Of a stretch of DNA of 56,702 nucleotides, positions 1-8,936 are shown in pieces. The notes below the pieces were generated by a model. The model ran no database searches, was not told the DNA's origin, and was given only the letters and a program-made list of their open reading frames with translations. The DNA is taken from positions 1-56,702 of the forward strand of contig DASZJD010000023.1 of assembly GCA_035948415.1 (NCBI GenBank), read 5' to 3'. How positions within the stretch are numbered: the stretch's first letter is position 1; each line of letters starts with the position of its first letter. A program made the position numbers and the translations under genes. This stretch comes from Acidimicrobiia bacterium. GTDB taxonomy: Bacteria > Actinomycetota > Acidimicrobiia > IMCC26256 > PALSA-555.

Positions 1-2
1 GC

Positions 3-1058
3 GCGGCGTCGACCCAGACCGTTTGGCTCTGTCGGCCAGGCCTTCGTCCGGATCCGTGCGCACCGAGCCTCACGACGACTCTGGTGACACCGTCGGGGCA
101 ACCACTGGGTGTCGACCATCCTCGGGCGGAGTCGAGCCCGAAGGTCGACTGCTTCTACGTGTACCCGACCGTCAGCGACCAGAAGACACCATTGGCCAAC
201 CTGCAGATCGATCCTGAGGAGCGGTCGATCGCGCTCTACCAGGCCGCCCGGTACTCGCAGTACTGCCGAGTGTTCGCCCCGATGTACCGGCAGCTGACGC
301 TCGCGGCCATCGGCGGCCAGATCAGGGGAGCCGACGCTGCGGTCGCATATGGCAGCGTCCGCGACGCATGGCTGACCTACCTGAGGGACTTCAACCACGG
401 TCGCGGCGTAGTGCTCATCGGGCACTCCCAGGGTTCGTTCATGCTGCGCCAGCTGATCGCGTCTGAGGTCGATCCCAAGCCGAGCGTCCGAAAGCGGCTG
501 GTCTCGGCGTTCCTCCTGGGCGGGAACGTCACCGTCAAACAAGGACAGGATGTCGGCGGGGACTTCCAGCACGTTCCGGCGTGCCGTGCCCGCACGCAGG
601 TCGGCTGTGTGGTCGCGTTCTCGACCTTTGACGAGCCTCCTCCGCCCAACACCAAGTTTGGGCACACGAGCACCCCTGGGCTCGAGGTGCTGTGCGCGAA
701 CCCGGCAGCGCTCCAGGGTGGCGCCGGCACCCTCGACCCGGTCTTCCCGACCGAGCCGTTCGCTCCGGGATCGACCATCGCAGCGGCGACCCGGCTCCTC
801 GACCTGACCCTTCCGACGGCCACCACGCCGTGGATCGAGGCTCGCGGCAGCTACGCGGCGCGCTGCTCCTCGGCTGGCGGGTCGAACGTCCTCGAGATCT
901 CGCCCGTAGACGGCGCGCCGACTATCCGCCCGAGCCCGGATCCCACCTGGGGCCTGCACCTCGTCGACGCGAACATCGCGTTGGGCAACCTGACGGCGCT
1001 CCTGCAAACGGAAGCGACCGCGTACGCCGGCGGCAAGGGGCGCTCGTCGAGTTCCTGA
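3..1058 (+). CDS. DUF3089 alpha/beta-hydrolase (lipase-like), 5' partial
   Basis: The reading frame is open from the first bases of the window, so the true start lies upstream. About 351 residues are visible. They begin with a VWLCRPG...DPC segment, followed by DCFYVYPTVS, which is the hallmark opening of DUF3089 proteins. The nucleophile elbow GHSQGS is present, with Ser at about residue 142 of the visible part. DUF3089 proteins are alpha/beta-hydrolase-fold proteins related to secreted lipases or esterases. The substrate is unknown. Any signal peptide would lie outside the window. A shorter ATG start at 84 exists but would delete the conserved VWLCRPG segment, so I reject it. Assignment to the family is firm; the enzymatic role is inferred. 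Confidence 0.85.
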   Translation, partial: AASTQTVWLCRPGLRPDPCAPSLTTTLVTPSGQPLGVDHPRAESSPKVDCFYVYPTVSDQKTPLANLQIDPEERSIALYQAARYSQYCRVFAPMYRQLTLAAIGGQIRGADAAVAYGSVRDAWLTYLRDFNHGRGVVLIGHSQGSFMLRQLIASEVDPKPSVRKRLVSAFLLGGNVTVKQGQDVGGDFQHVPACRARTQVGCVVAFSTFDEPPPPNTKFGHTSTPGLEVLCANPAALQGGAGTLDPVFPTEPFAPGSTIAAATRLLDLTLPTATTPWIEARGSYAARCSSAGGSNVLEISPVDGAPTIRPSPDPTWGLHLVDANIALGNLTALLQTEATAYAGGKGRSSSS

Positions 1059-1243
1059 GCGGGGACAGGCGCGTGGGTCAGCGTGCGTCGGCCCGCGCGT
1101 CGCCACGCTCGGTGCCGTCGACGGGCTCCAACGGTGCGGTTCGGCCCGAGCCCCTCGGCTTCGAGTCGAGCCGAGTCCGGCCGCTCCGCTCGGAAGCGCG
1201 CGCGACCGAATCAGCCCGAGCGAGCGAAGGCGTGACGGTCATC

Positions 1244-1747
1244 TCAATCGACTCGCCCGCCCAGAAGCCGCGGGACAACGCTCCAGGCGAGGACTCCCGT
1301 TCCCGGCCCCACCTCCTCCCAGCGTTCCGTCTCCAGGTCGACGCGCGCCACGGCCGCAGTGGGGAGCCGGATGTGCCCGCCGCCGATGAGGAGGGCGACC
1401 GCCTCCGAGCACGTGGGCTCGTGGCCGACGACCAGCAGCAGCTGCGTCCGGTTCCGCTCGGCGCGGACCTCGGCCAGCAGACCGGTCACTCCTCCGCCGT
1501 AGAGGCCCTCGGCGGAGCGCGCGGGGCAATGCCATCCGGCTGCGGCCATCACCAAGCTCAACGTCGCCTGGGCTCGCTCGGCGGGCGAGGTGATGGCCGC
1601 ATCGGGGATCTGGCCGGCGGCGGCCAAGAATCGCCCGATGCGCTGGGCGGCCCTCTTCCCGCGGCGGGCGAGCGGACGATGGCGGTCATCTGCGAACCCC
1701 GAGTCCCAGTCGGACTTGGCGTGGCGGAGGACGATCAGCGCGAGCAC
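1244..1747 (-). CDS. SixA-like histidine phosphatase
   Basis: This 167-residue protein starts at GTG with VLALIVLRHAKSDWDS, the RHxKS signature of SixA-type phosphohistidine phosphatases (histidine phosphatase superfamily). The catalytic His is about residue 9. The second conserved His lies in VVGHEP, near residue 108. The length fits the family (about 160). In E. coli SixA dephosphorylates phosphohistidine in phosphotransfer proteins; in actinobacteria the substrate is generally unknown and could be a phosphoprotein or small molecule. It is convergent with the DUF3089 gene, and the 185-bp gap between them shows nothing I can assign. It stands alone on its strand, divergent from the small membrane protein gene. 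Confidence 0.85.
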   Translation of the reverse strand: MLALIVLRHAKSDWDSGFADDRHRPLARRGKRAAQRIGRFLAAAGQIPDAAITSPAERAQATLSLVMAAAGWHCPARSAEGLYGGGVTGLLAEVRAERNRTQLLLVVGHEPTCSEAVALLIGGGHIRLPTAAVARVDLETERWEEVGPGTGVLAWSVVPRLLGGRVD

Positions 1748-1936
1748 GAGGCATTCTGCGCCTCGAGCGGCCTCGGCAACCAGACGGCGCGCCTCGCCGG
1801 GCCTCGCCCCGAGCCCGGTCAGGGGTCAAGCGTGCCGCAAGGTCCTAACCGGCTCCTGACCCGATGTCGCCCGTTCCGAGCCAGGATCGGGCAGAGCGGG
1901 AGAGGATGGGTCGAGATGACGAGACCGGAGAACGCG

Positions 1937-2176
1937 ATGAGCGAAACGGGCCTGCTGGGCGGGCTGAGTCGATCGACGAAGTCCTGGTGGCGCCTCCGCT
2001 GGCTCCTCGTCAGCCTGTCGGCGGTGCTGGCGATCGTGCTGGTTGCGAGCGGCGCGGTGCTGATCGGCGTGATCATCGGCCTCATGGCGGTCGTGCGAGC
2101 CGTGATGATCGTGCGTTGGCAGCGCTTCGGCGCCACGCTCCGCGCGCGATCTGGAGGCGGCCCGCAACGGCCCTGA
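1937..2176 (+). CDS. Small hydrophobic membrane protein
   Basis: This is a 79-residue protein beginning MSETGLLGGLSRSTKSWWRLRW, followed by about 38 hydrophobic residues that could form two short membrane segments, and a basic tail. An in-frame ATG at 1916 is also preceded by a purine-rich stretch. I chose 1937 because GGAG sits 6 bases upstream of it. Function is unknown. The positive residues on both sides of the hydrophobic core suggest an inner-membrane protein with cytoplasmic ends. It is divergent from the SixA-like gene and followed by a 280-bp gap or longer. Confidence 0.6.
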   Translation: MSETGLLGGLSRSTKSWWRLRWLLVSLSAVLAIVLVASGAVLIGVIIGLMAVVRAVMIVRWQRFGATLRARSGGGPQRP

Positions 2177-2500
2177 TTGCCACCTGCGGACGTTGGTCCT
2201 GACACCGACGGTGTTCCGGTGCCGTGCGGCCGACCGTGCCCATCCGGACACCCACGCGGCATCTCCAAGTGCCAGTGAGGATTCGGCTCCGGCAGCTGTC
2301 ACTCAGCGCGGTTATTTGGCCACTAGAGGGCGCACGACACGTCGCGCTGGTGACATCCGGACGAACCATCGCGGACGAGCTCGCGGGATTGCCGGCGGCG
2401 TGTTGCTGCCCACGGCCTGTCAAAGGCATCATGCACTCCTCGCAAGAACGGCACGGTGGGGACCATGCATTTGCGCGGGAGGCCGAACGCAGGAGAGTTG

Positions 2501-2947
2501 ATGCTCCGCGAGGCCACGGCCGGAGACCCCGACGCACAGGCCATGCTCGCAGCGCGGCGAGCGGACGGTGTGACCGACGACGACTTGCGCGGGTGGTGGG
2601 CTCTCTCAGACCGGACGCGTCAGGAGATCCGGCGCAGTTGGAAGTATCGCGCCTTGATTGTCTACGTCGCGCGGAAGCGGGCAGGGAACACCGATGACGA
2701 GGCCGCGCTGCACACGATGCGCCACGTTCCCACGTTCGCGAGCGTCGAGGAGCTCGCCCGCAGATCAGAGGCAAACGGACAGGTGGGTCCCGACCGGCCG
2801 CTCGCAGAAGAGCTCTGGCCTCGTGTGATCCAGCGGTACCACGGAGATCTCTACTTCGCCGACCTTCGCGGCCACAAGAGCGCGGAGGCGTTCATCCGAG
2901 CCGATATGCGCTTGAACGGTTGGGAGCGCCATAGCGGGGCGAAGTGA
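2501..2947 (+). CDS. Hypothetical protein, soluble
   Basis: I do not recognise this 148-residue protein. It opens MLREATAGDPDAQAM and is rich in charged residues (RQEIRRSWKYRAL, RYHGDLYFADLRGHKS), with no signal peptide or membrane segment. The start at 2501 is chosen because AGGAG lies 5 bases upstream. Alternative in-frame starts at 2456 (GTG) and 2465 (ATG) would add 12 to 15 residues. Codon use is GC-rich at third positions like its neighbours, which supports a real gene. It is convergent with the amine oxidase gene. Confidence 0.6.
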   Translation: MLREATAGDPDAQAMLAARRADGVTDDDLRGWWALSDRTRQEIRRSWKYRALIVYVARKRAGNTDDEAALHTMRHVPTFASVEELARRSEANGQVGPDRPLAEELWPRVIQRYHGDLYFADLRGHKSAEAFIRADMRLNGWERHSGAK

Positions 2948-3113
2948 GAGGTTCCCCGAGCCGTCACGATCATGGGCAAGCCGATGCCGTGACGAACGGG
3001 GCGCCGCGACGACTGGGAAACCGCGTACCTGCGAATCCGGGAGAGCGGCGGCTTCGTCGTTCACGTGACGGTCGAGCTCGTCGCCGCTTGGCCCCCGGGC
3101 GCACCGGTCCGTG

Positions 3114-4472
3114 TCACATCCGGTCGAGTATCTCGACCGCAGCCCGCTCGCCCGAGCGAACCGCACCGTCGATCGCGCCGTGTGAGGTCGTCGACGTCTC
3201 CGTTCCCGCCCAGTGCACGCGCCCGAGCGGCTCTCGAAGGAGACGCCCATATTGGGTGAGAACTCCCGGACCGAGGTGCGCCATCGTGCAACCTCGAGTC
3301 CAATCTTCGGTCCACCAAGCAGTCTCGATGTAGTCCGCCGGAGTACCAGCGCGGGGCCCAAGCCTGGCTGCGAGCGCATCCAGCACGGCACGTCGCCGTT
3401 CCTCGACGCTCAAGGCATGGACGCGCTCAGCGACCGGACCGAAGGTAAAGGACGCGATGACGCCCGGCCGCCCAGACGCCGGACCTGCGTCAAGAGTTAC
3501 CTCGGCAGCGGACCTTGGTTCGGCCGTCTGTCCGCTGAAGCCCTCGGCCCGCCAGAACGGCTCGTCATAGACCACCAAGGTCTTCGTCTCCCAACCAGCG
3601 CTCGCTTTGCGGTAGAGGGTCAGCCGATCATCGGGAAGCGGAGGATCGAACGCGATCTCCAGGGCGAGCGTCGGTGGAACCGTCACGACCGCGTGCCGGG
3701 CCGACACTCCGATCTGATCGGTGTCGACAACGACGTGATCGTCCCGCTGCGTGATCGACCGGACGGGAGCGCTGAGGTGTACTGCGTCACCGAGAGCGTC
3801 CGCCATTCGTGTCGCGATCAGTCCAGCACCGCCGTTGACCATGTTCTCCTGAGCGCCCCCTTTGATCGAAAAGAGAGTGTTGATGCTTCCGTGCCCGTGG
3901 ACGAGAAGCAGGAGATGGAGAAGCGACACCTGGTTGAGGTCGGTGGTGAACAGGCCGCGCACGGCCATCTCGAAGAGGTCACGGGCGATCTGGGTCCGGA
4001 TCCCCGATCGCTCGATGTACCAGGCCACCGAGCGCGAGTCCCACTCGGTAGCCCGCCGCGCTGTCCACGGCGCGTCAAGCGGAACTCGTCTGGCCATGCG
4101 ATCGACCCTGGCCTGGGCCAAGACGAGGGTGGCGACGGCCAGCGGACTGATTCTCGGTATCAGCCCGGTGTACCGGCGTGTGCGCCCCGCACCGATGAGG
4201 AGATGCGCACCCTTCACCCAGGTCTTGTAGGTGGACACCCCGAGCTCTCGGGCCAGGCCGAAGATCGCGTCATGTCGCGGACCGAGCCAGGCGCCGCCGC
4301 GGTCGACCGGCGAGCCATCCGGGAGGTGGTAGGTCCAGATCCGGCCGCCGACACGATCGCGCGCCTCGAGGACGACGACGGATCGTCCCGCCTGGCTCAG
4401 CCGCCGCGCCGCGGTGAGACCGGCGTAGCCCGCGCCGACCACGCAAACGTCCACGTCGATCCGCGTGGCCAT
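3114..4472 (-). CDS. Flavin-containing amine oxidase
   Basis: This 452-residue protein has the N-terminal FAD dinucleotide-binding motif VVGAGYAGLTAARRL (residues about 11-25), then EARDRVGGRIWT, which binds the FAD ribose and pyrophosphate in the monoamine oxidase family. The C-terminal HWAGTETSTTSHGAIDGAVRSG is the conserved flavin-contacting segment. Length and domain order match flavin monoamine oxidases, which oxidise primary or secondary amines to imines with release of H2O2. The substrate cannot be read from sequence. There is no signal peptide, so it is cytoplasmic. It follows the crotonase gene on the same strand with a gap of about 200 bp, so co-transcription is possible but not shown. 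Confidence 0.9.
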   Translation of the reverse strand: MATRIDVDVCVVGAGYAGLTAARRLSQAGRSVVVLEARDRVGGRIWTYHLPDGSPVDRGGAWLGPRHDAIFGLARELGVSTYKTWVKGAHLLIGAGRTRRYTGLIPRISPLAVATLVLAQARVDRMARRVPLDAPWTARRATEWDSRSVAWYIERSGIRTQIARDLFEMAVRGLFTTDLNQVSLLHLLLLVHGHGSINTLFSIKGGAQENMVNGGAGLIATRMADALGDAVHLSAPVRSITQRDDHVVVDTDQIGVSARHAVVTVPPTLALEIAFDPPLPDDRLTLYRKASAGWETKTLVVYDEPFWRAEGFSGQTAEPRSAAEVTLDAGPASGRPGVIASFTFGPVAERVHALSVEERRRAVLDALAARLGPRAGTPADYIETAWWTEDWTRGCTMAHLGPGVLTQYGRLLREPLGRVHWAGTETSTTSHGAIDGAVRSGERAAVEILDRM

Positions 4473-4671
4473 GCGGGCCGCACCGTAGCCGCCTGCGTCT
4501 CGCGGAGCAGTGGTCGAAGCGGCGACGCGACGTCGTCGCTCAGGCGCGGTCGCTTGGGCAGACGGGATACGCGCGGCGGGCGCGCGGGGTCATGACGGCG
4601 CCGCTGCGCCGGGCGCCGAGGCGAGGAGCGGACGGTCAAGCCGATCCTCGGAGGGTGTGAGAGCCGCGCTC

Positions 4672-5376
4672 TTAGGGCTGGGACTGCCCACGGAGCGCGG
4701 CGTCGTCCGCCGCGATCGCGGCTCGTAGGGCCGTCAGGGCCGGGGCTCTCGCTCGCAGCTTGGTCGCCGCGTGAGCACGCATGTCCAGCGCGGCAAGTCG
4801 CACGGCCGTATCACGTGTGACCTCCTCGAGATCTGACGACTCGACGACCCGGTCCAAGATGCCCGCGGCGACGGCTTGATCCGGCGCGAAGACTTCGGCG
4901 AGGTTCACGACCCGGGTGAGGGCCGCCGGAGTGAGGCGTTGACGACAGATCTCGATCGCCGACTGTGGCATCGTGAGACCGATCGCGACCTCATTGGCGG
5001 TCAGCTTGTAGTCGCCCGAGCCGCCGACTCGGTAGTCGCCCGAAAGCAGCAGGAAGAGACCCATCGCGATCGTGTGGCCCGTGCACGCCATGACGACGGG
5101 CGTCGGAAACGAGAGGAGTCGCTCGGCGGTCTCGAAGCCCGCTCGGAGCAGATTGATCGCGGCTGGACCACCAGCCCCCAGCACGTTCAGGTCGAAGCCG
5201 GCCGAGAACCTCCCGTCCCGGCCGCTGAGCACCACCACCGCCTGGTCAATCATTGCGCGGTCCAGGGCCGCGTTGATGTCCCGGAGCATCTCCGGCGAGA
5301 GCGCGTTTGCCTTTCCGTCGTCCATCCTGATCACTCCAACGGGAGGATCGAACTGATACGCGGCGAGCTCGCTCAT
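4672..5376 (-). CDS. Enoyl-CoA hydratase/isomerase (crotonase) family protein
   Basis: This 234-residue protein carries the crotonase oxyanion-hole segments FSAGFDL (about residues 57-63) and ACTGHTIAMG (about 98-107). A Glu in TANEVAIGL matches the first catalytic Glu of enoyl-CoA hydratases. The second catalytic Glu is not obvious, so hydratase activity is uncertain; an isomerase or hydrolase role is possible. The protein is slightly shorter than typical hydratases (about 255). It starts at ATG with MSELAAYQFDPPVGVIRMDDGKANALS. It lies between the frameshifted SDR and the amine oxidase, all on the minus strand, which may mark a small catabolic cluster. Confidence 0.85.
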   Translation of the reverse strand: MSELAAYQFDPPVGVIRMDDGKANALSPEMLRDINAALDRAMIDQAVVVLSGRDGRFSAGFDLNVLGAGGPAAINLLRAGFETAERLLSFPTPVVMACTGHTIAMGLFLLLSGDYRVGGSGDYKLTANEVAIGLTMPQSAIEICRQRLTPAALTRVVNLAEVFAPDQAVAAGILDRVVESSDLEEVTRDTAVRLAALDMRAHAATKLRARAPALTALRAAIAADDAALRGQSQP

Positions 5377-5505
5377 GTGGACCTTCCAGCCCCAGATATC
5401 ACGTCAGGAGAGTGTCGCACCGCGCGGCGCTGCGAACCTGCGCTCGCGGATCACCCGCCTCCGGGGGCCAGACCGGCAGTCGTCAATCGGCGTCCAGTCA
5501 GACGG

Positions 5506-6269
5506 TCATTCCCGGCCATCGACGGGGAGAAGGGAGCGTGGGCGCCCGCACCAGCAGCACATGACGCGACCAACGAGTGAGTCGTCCGTGATCAGCTCGA
5601 TCACAGCATCCGCGATGTCGCTGGGCGAGAGCATTGCCGAGGGACCGCGATTGCTCGGTCTTCGACGGACATGCGAGCACGTGTCCGCCGACTCATCGGG
5701 GTGTCGACCCAGTCCGGGCAGACACAATTGACCCGGATGGCCCGGCTCGTCGCAAGGGGCGCGAGCGCGGTGCTCAGTCTGACGACGGCTGCCTTTGTCG
5801 CGGCGTAGTCAGGTGATGCGTGGGGCCCCCGTCCCAGACCCGCGAGCGAGGCGATGTTGACGATGGCACCCCCAGCCCGGTCGCGCATGGCGGCTATCGC
5901 GTAGAACGTGCCCAGCATCACGCCCCGCAGGTTGATATCCACCACCCGCATCCAGTCTTCGGCGTCCGCCTCGGGAAACGCCGGCGTCGTCGCGATGCCG
6001 GCGTTGTTCACCAGGATGTCGAGACCACCAAACGCGTCGGTCGCAGCGTCGACCATTGATCGGGCGTCGGCTTCTTGCGATACGTCAGCGTGCACGAACT
6101 CCGCGCGCCCACCGGCAGCACGGACTGCGTCGGCAGTGGCGGCTCCGGTCTGATCGTCGACGTCGGCGGCGATGAGTGCGGCGCCGCATTCACCAAGCCG
6201 GCGCGCGACGCCCTCGCCGATGCCTGCGCCGGCCCCAGTGACCACCGCGACCCTTCCGGCAATGTCCAC
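5506..6269 (-). pseudogene. Short-chain dehydrogenase (SDR) with apparent 1-base frameshift
   Basis: The first part reads VDIAGRVAVVTGAGAGIGEG from a GTG at 6269 and contains TGAGAGIG, NNAG and the active-site YAATK, so it is a classical SDR. In that frame translation runs off into an unrelated tail and stops at 5601. In the neighbouring frame a sensible SDR C-terminus continues, PSAMLSPSDIADAVIELI and onwards, ending at 5506. The switch falls near 5640-5645. There the minus strand has three C residues, and a fourth would restore one continuous frame of about 255 residues. This is either a real inactivating deletion or a sequencing or assembly error in a short homopolymer. An ATG start at 6380 adds 37 unconvincing residues. 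Confidence 0.75.
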
Positions 6270-6465
6270 GGTTCGAGTATGTGGCCCGGGGCTAGGGACG
6301 ACAAGCGCTGTGATGCCTGCTAATCGACCTGTCAGGACTCGCGCTGCTTGAGGCTGACGTCCACGTTGAGAGCGACTCATCGGTCACGCGCGCCCTCCAG
6401 CGTCCGTCGACTCGCGGGCGTCGGCTTCGTCGAGGGTTCGGGCGTGAACGTATAGTTCGCAGGGC

Positions 6466-6720
6466 ATGAACGGCAGCGAGCGAAGGGCCCGGCTCGCCCA
6501 GCGGCCTCGGACCAGGGCGTGGGCGAAGGCGGTGTCGTGGCGCATCTGGGCTCTCGTAGTCCTCGGAGTTCTCGGCTGGATCATCACTGGGTCAGCCGTG
6601 CAGACCACCTCGATCGCCTTGATCTACAACGCGATCCAGATCCCCGCCTTCTACGTCCACGAGCGATGGTGGGAACGACACCGGGACCGGGACGCTGTCG
6701 CGGGCCGGCAGGCCGGCTAG
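6466..6720 (+). CDS. DUF2061 membrane protein
   Basis: This 84-residue protein has the DUF2061 pattern: a basic N-terminus, KAVSWRIWALVVLGVLGWIITG (first membrane segment), a second hydrophobic stretch TTSIALIYNAIQIPAFY, and the terminal HERWWER motif. DUF2061 proteins are small two-helix membrane proteins of unknown function. The length is normal. It starts at ATG 6466. It is divergent from the SDR pseudogene and convergent with the secreted protein at 6835-7254. Confidence 0.85.
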   Translation: MNGSERRARLAQRPRTRAWAKAVSWRIWALVVLGVLGWIITGSAVQTTSIALIYNAIQIPAFYVHERWWERHRDRDAVAGRQAG

Positions 6721-6834
6721 ATCGCATCCGTCGTTCCTCGCCCCACGCTCCAGTCACGGCGACGGTGCAGTCATGGTCGCTCGTTGACGCTCGAGATCAA
6801 CGGTAGCGATGGTCGACGCCTCCAGCCCGGCTGG

Positions 6835-7254
6835 CTACGTCGCCACTCCCTCGAGCATCGCCCTCGCCTGCAGCGGTGACCCGGTGACGGCGTCTTGGCC
6901 CGTGACGAGGAGCGAATTCGTGTAGTTCCCAGGCGAGGTGGGGCAGAACTGGATGTCGGCGACACAGCTCTGGCCGGGGGCGAGCGTCGAGCAGGAGCTC
7001 GAGGGGACGCTGTAGACACCGACCCCATTGACGGCGATTCCCCTCGCCGCATGTCCCCCGGTGTTCGTCACCGTGACCGGCACGATGGGCATCGGCGAGT
7101 AGGGGGGAGGAACAGAAGGAAAGATCGCCGGCGAGGGACTCATCGCGAGGCTCGCCGAGGACGGAGGGGCGGCCCCGATGCACGCTGCACTGACCAGCGC
7201 AACGGCGGCCGCGGCCAGGCCCATACCGATCCCCACCGTGCGGCTTCGCCGCAT
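6835..7254 (-). CDS. Secreted protein with Ig-like (choice-of-anchor-D-like) domain
   Basis: This 139-residue protein begins with MRRSRTVGIGMGLAAAAVALVSAACIGAA, an export signal. A Cys at the cleavage region might be a lipid anchor, but the residues before it are not a good lipobox. The mature part contains VPVTVTNTGGHAARGIAVNG, CSTLAPGQSCVADIQFCPTSPGNYTNSLLV. This pattern of N-T-G, paired Cys and F-P-T-x-x-G is typical of ASPM/SPD-2/Hydin-like or choice-of-anchor-D immunoglobulin folds on the cell surface. A single such domain is unusually small. The function is probably adhesion or wall association, by inference. Confidence 0.65.
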   Translation of the reverse strand: MRRSRTVGIGMGLAAAAVALVSAACIGAAPPSSASLAMSPSPAIFPSVPPPYSPMPIVPVTVTNTGGHAARGIAVNGVGVYSVPSSSCSTLAPGQSCVADIQFCPTSPGNYTNSLLVTGQDAVTGSPLQARAMLEGVAT

Positions 7255-7346
7255 ACACGCTCCATTCCCATCGCGTCGGCGACCGCGACCCAGCCGACCG
7301 TTTCGTTATCGGCAGCCGGGGTCCTGATCCTTGAGCCTGTCCGCCG

Positions 7347-7372
7347 GACTGGGGGTTTCCTCACCGCGAATC
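7347..7372. repeat. Possible degenerate copy of the 27-bp palindrome
   Basis: This site keeps GACT at the left edge, GGTTTCC in the centre and ACCGCGAATC at the right edge, but only 10 bases separate the arms and the left arm is changed. The central GGTTTCC also occurs in the reverse complement of the 43565 copy. It lies in the 299-bp gap between the secreted protein and the DUF1003 gene, where I see no gene. Confidence 0.25.
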
Positions 7373-7553
7373 GACCCCGCCGGCGCGCGCGGGCGTGAAC
7401 AGAGCCGCTCTGCCGGCGGGGCCAACTGAAGTGTCCTCGATGCCTGGTGGCGGATGCGGGTCTGGGGGCGCGGATCGTTCACGGTGCCCGCGGTGACCTA
7501 CCGTCTGCTTGCACGTGAGGACGAGGACACCGGTTGCCAAGAGGAGCGTGACG

Positions 7554-8063
7554 TTGACGAACAAGACGGCGGTTCAGGCACCAGAGATCCCCACCCGCCA
7601 TCCGCGTCGTGGCTTCCTGACCTACTGGGACCGGCACCCTGCCGTCTCCAGCGGCGACCAGCTCACGCTGGGGGAACGCTCCGCCGACACGATGCGCAAC
7701 ACGATGGGCTCGTGGGCGTTCGTCGGCATCTTCATCGCGGTGATGGTGTTGTGGGCGATCGTGAACAGCATTTTCTGGCTGGGCGGAACGAACGGGAAGC
7801 ACGGCTTCGATCCTTACCCCTACATCCTGCTGAACCTGTTCCTCTCGATGGTCGCTGGTCTCCAGGGGGCCATCCTGTTGATCGCTGCGAAGCGCTCAGA
7901 CCAGATCGCGAGTCAACTCGCCGAGCACGACTACGCGACTGATCAGCAGGCTTTCGCCCGAATCGAGGCCGTCCACACTCGACTCGAGGAACTCGCACAG
8001 AACAACCACGAGCTCCTCGAACAGAACCGCGCCATTCTCGAGGAACTTGCGAAGAAGTCCTAG
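7554..8063 (+). CDS. DUF1003 membrane protein
   Basis: The core matches DUF1003: GERSADTMRNTMGSWAFVGIFIAVMVLWAIVN (first membrane segment), FDPYPYILLNLFLSMVAGLQGAILLI (second segment), then AAKRSDQIASQLAEHDYATDQ. The C-terminal 45 residues are a predicted coiled coil (LEELAQNNHELLEQNRAILEELAKKS). DUF1003 proteins have no settled function. Start choice: a TTG at 7554 lies 7 bases after GAGGAG. In-frame GTG (7548) and TTG (7509) starts are possible but worse placed. The protein is about 169 residues. It stands alone, with flanking gaps of about 300 and 270 bp. Confidence 0.88.
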   Translation: MTNKTAVQAPEIPTRHPRRGFLTYWDRHPAVSSGDQLTLGERSADTMRNTMGSWAFVGIFIAVMVLWAIVNSIFWLGGTNGKHGFDPYPYILLNLFLSMVAGLQGAILLIAAKRSDQIASQLAEHDYATDQQAFARIEAVHTRLEELAQNNHELLEQNRAILEELAKKS

Positions 8064-8330
8064 CGGCAGCGGCCCGATTCTCGGGTCGGAGCTCGAACCT
8101 GCCCCTTGACGGCCACGCGAGCGGGCCGGCAACTGGAGGAGCTGTCGTGACCGTCGGTGCGCGGCGTCACGAGTGGCGGCGTAACCTGCGCTCGGCCGTG
8201 TCCGGTGGGCTGCGGCGAGGTCCGGCCGCTCGTGGTCCTGGCCCGCCGGAGCACACGACGCCGTTCCGAGCCCATCGACGAGTGTCTGTCCCCTTGGCGA
8301 CTTGAAGCGCGCGCCCGTATTGTCCGGGGT

Positions 8331-8774
8331 GTGCCAACCGACCTGCAGCTCAGGACGATGAACTTGATCCACCGGGCCATGCTCAAGCTCAGCGCTGGAC
8401 GGCTCGGATCGAAGGTCGGTGGCATGCCCGTGCTCGAACTCACGACGACGGGGCGGAAGAGCGGGCAGCCCCACACGGTGATGCTGACATCGCCAGTGCA
8501 AGACGGCGACGCCATCGTGATCGTTGCGTCACGCGGTGGCGATGACCACCATCCCGCCTGGTTCCTCAACCTGCGCGACCATCCCGAGGTCAAGGTGGCG
8601 TTCGCCGGAGCGCCGACCCAATCAATGCACGCGCGGGTGGCGACGCCACAGGAACGGTCGACGCTCTGGCCCCGGGTAACCAGCAGGTACCAGGGGTACG
8701 CCGGCTATCAGACCAAGACCGACCGTGAGATCCCGCTCGTGATCCTCGAGTCCGTAGACCGCGCTCAGGGCTAG
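8331..8774 (+). CDS. Deazaflavin (F420)-dependent nitroreductase family protein (Ddn-like)
   Basis: The 147-residue protein has the Ddn-family signature LELTTTGRKSGQPHTV, followed by IVIVASRGGDDHHPAWFLNLRDHPEV. These residues contact the F420 phosphate and deazaflavin in the split-barrel fold. The start is the GTG at 8331, giving the usual family length; the frame is open upstream to 8157 but that extension has no similarity I recognise. Family members reduce quinones, aflatoxins or nitroimidazoles with F420H2. Its presence suggests the host makes F420. It stands alone, with no coupled neighbour. Confidence 0.85.
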   Translation: MPTDLQLRTMNLIHRAMLKLSAGRLGSKVGGMPVLELTTTGRKSGQPHTVMLTSPVQDGDAIVIVASRGGDDHHPAWFLNLRDHPEVKVAFAGAPTQSMHARVATPQERSTLWPRVTSRYQGYAGYQTKTDREIPLVILESVDRAQG

Positions 8775-8936
8775 GCCCCGTCAGCTCGGACAGGCGCCAT
8801 CCCGAGATCTGCTACACCACGATCCGCGAGCGCCCGTTACTCGACGCGTGCGCAGCCGAGCACCCCGAGCTCACGATCGCACCGACGTGACCGAAGCCAA
8901 GAGCACGATCGCTCAACAGGCCGGTAGCGTTGCTCC

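Noticed and set aside
6409-6416. A single GACTCGCG at 6409 as another member of the repeat family
   Set aside because: No matching second arm lies at the correct distance; only a half site is present.
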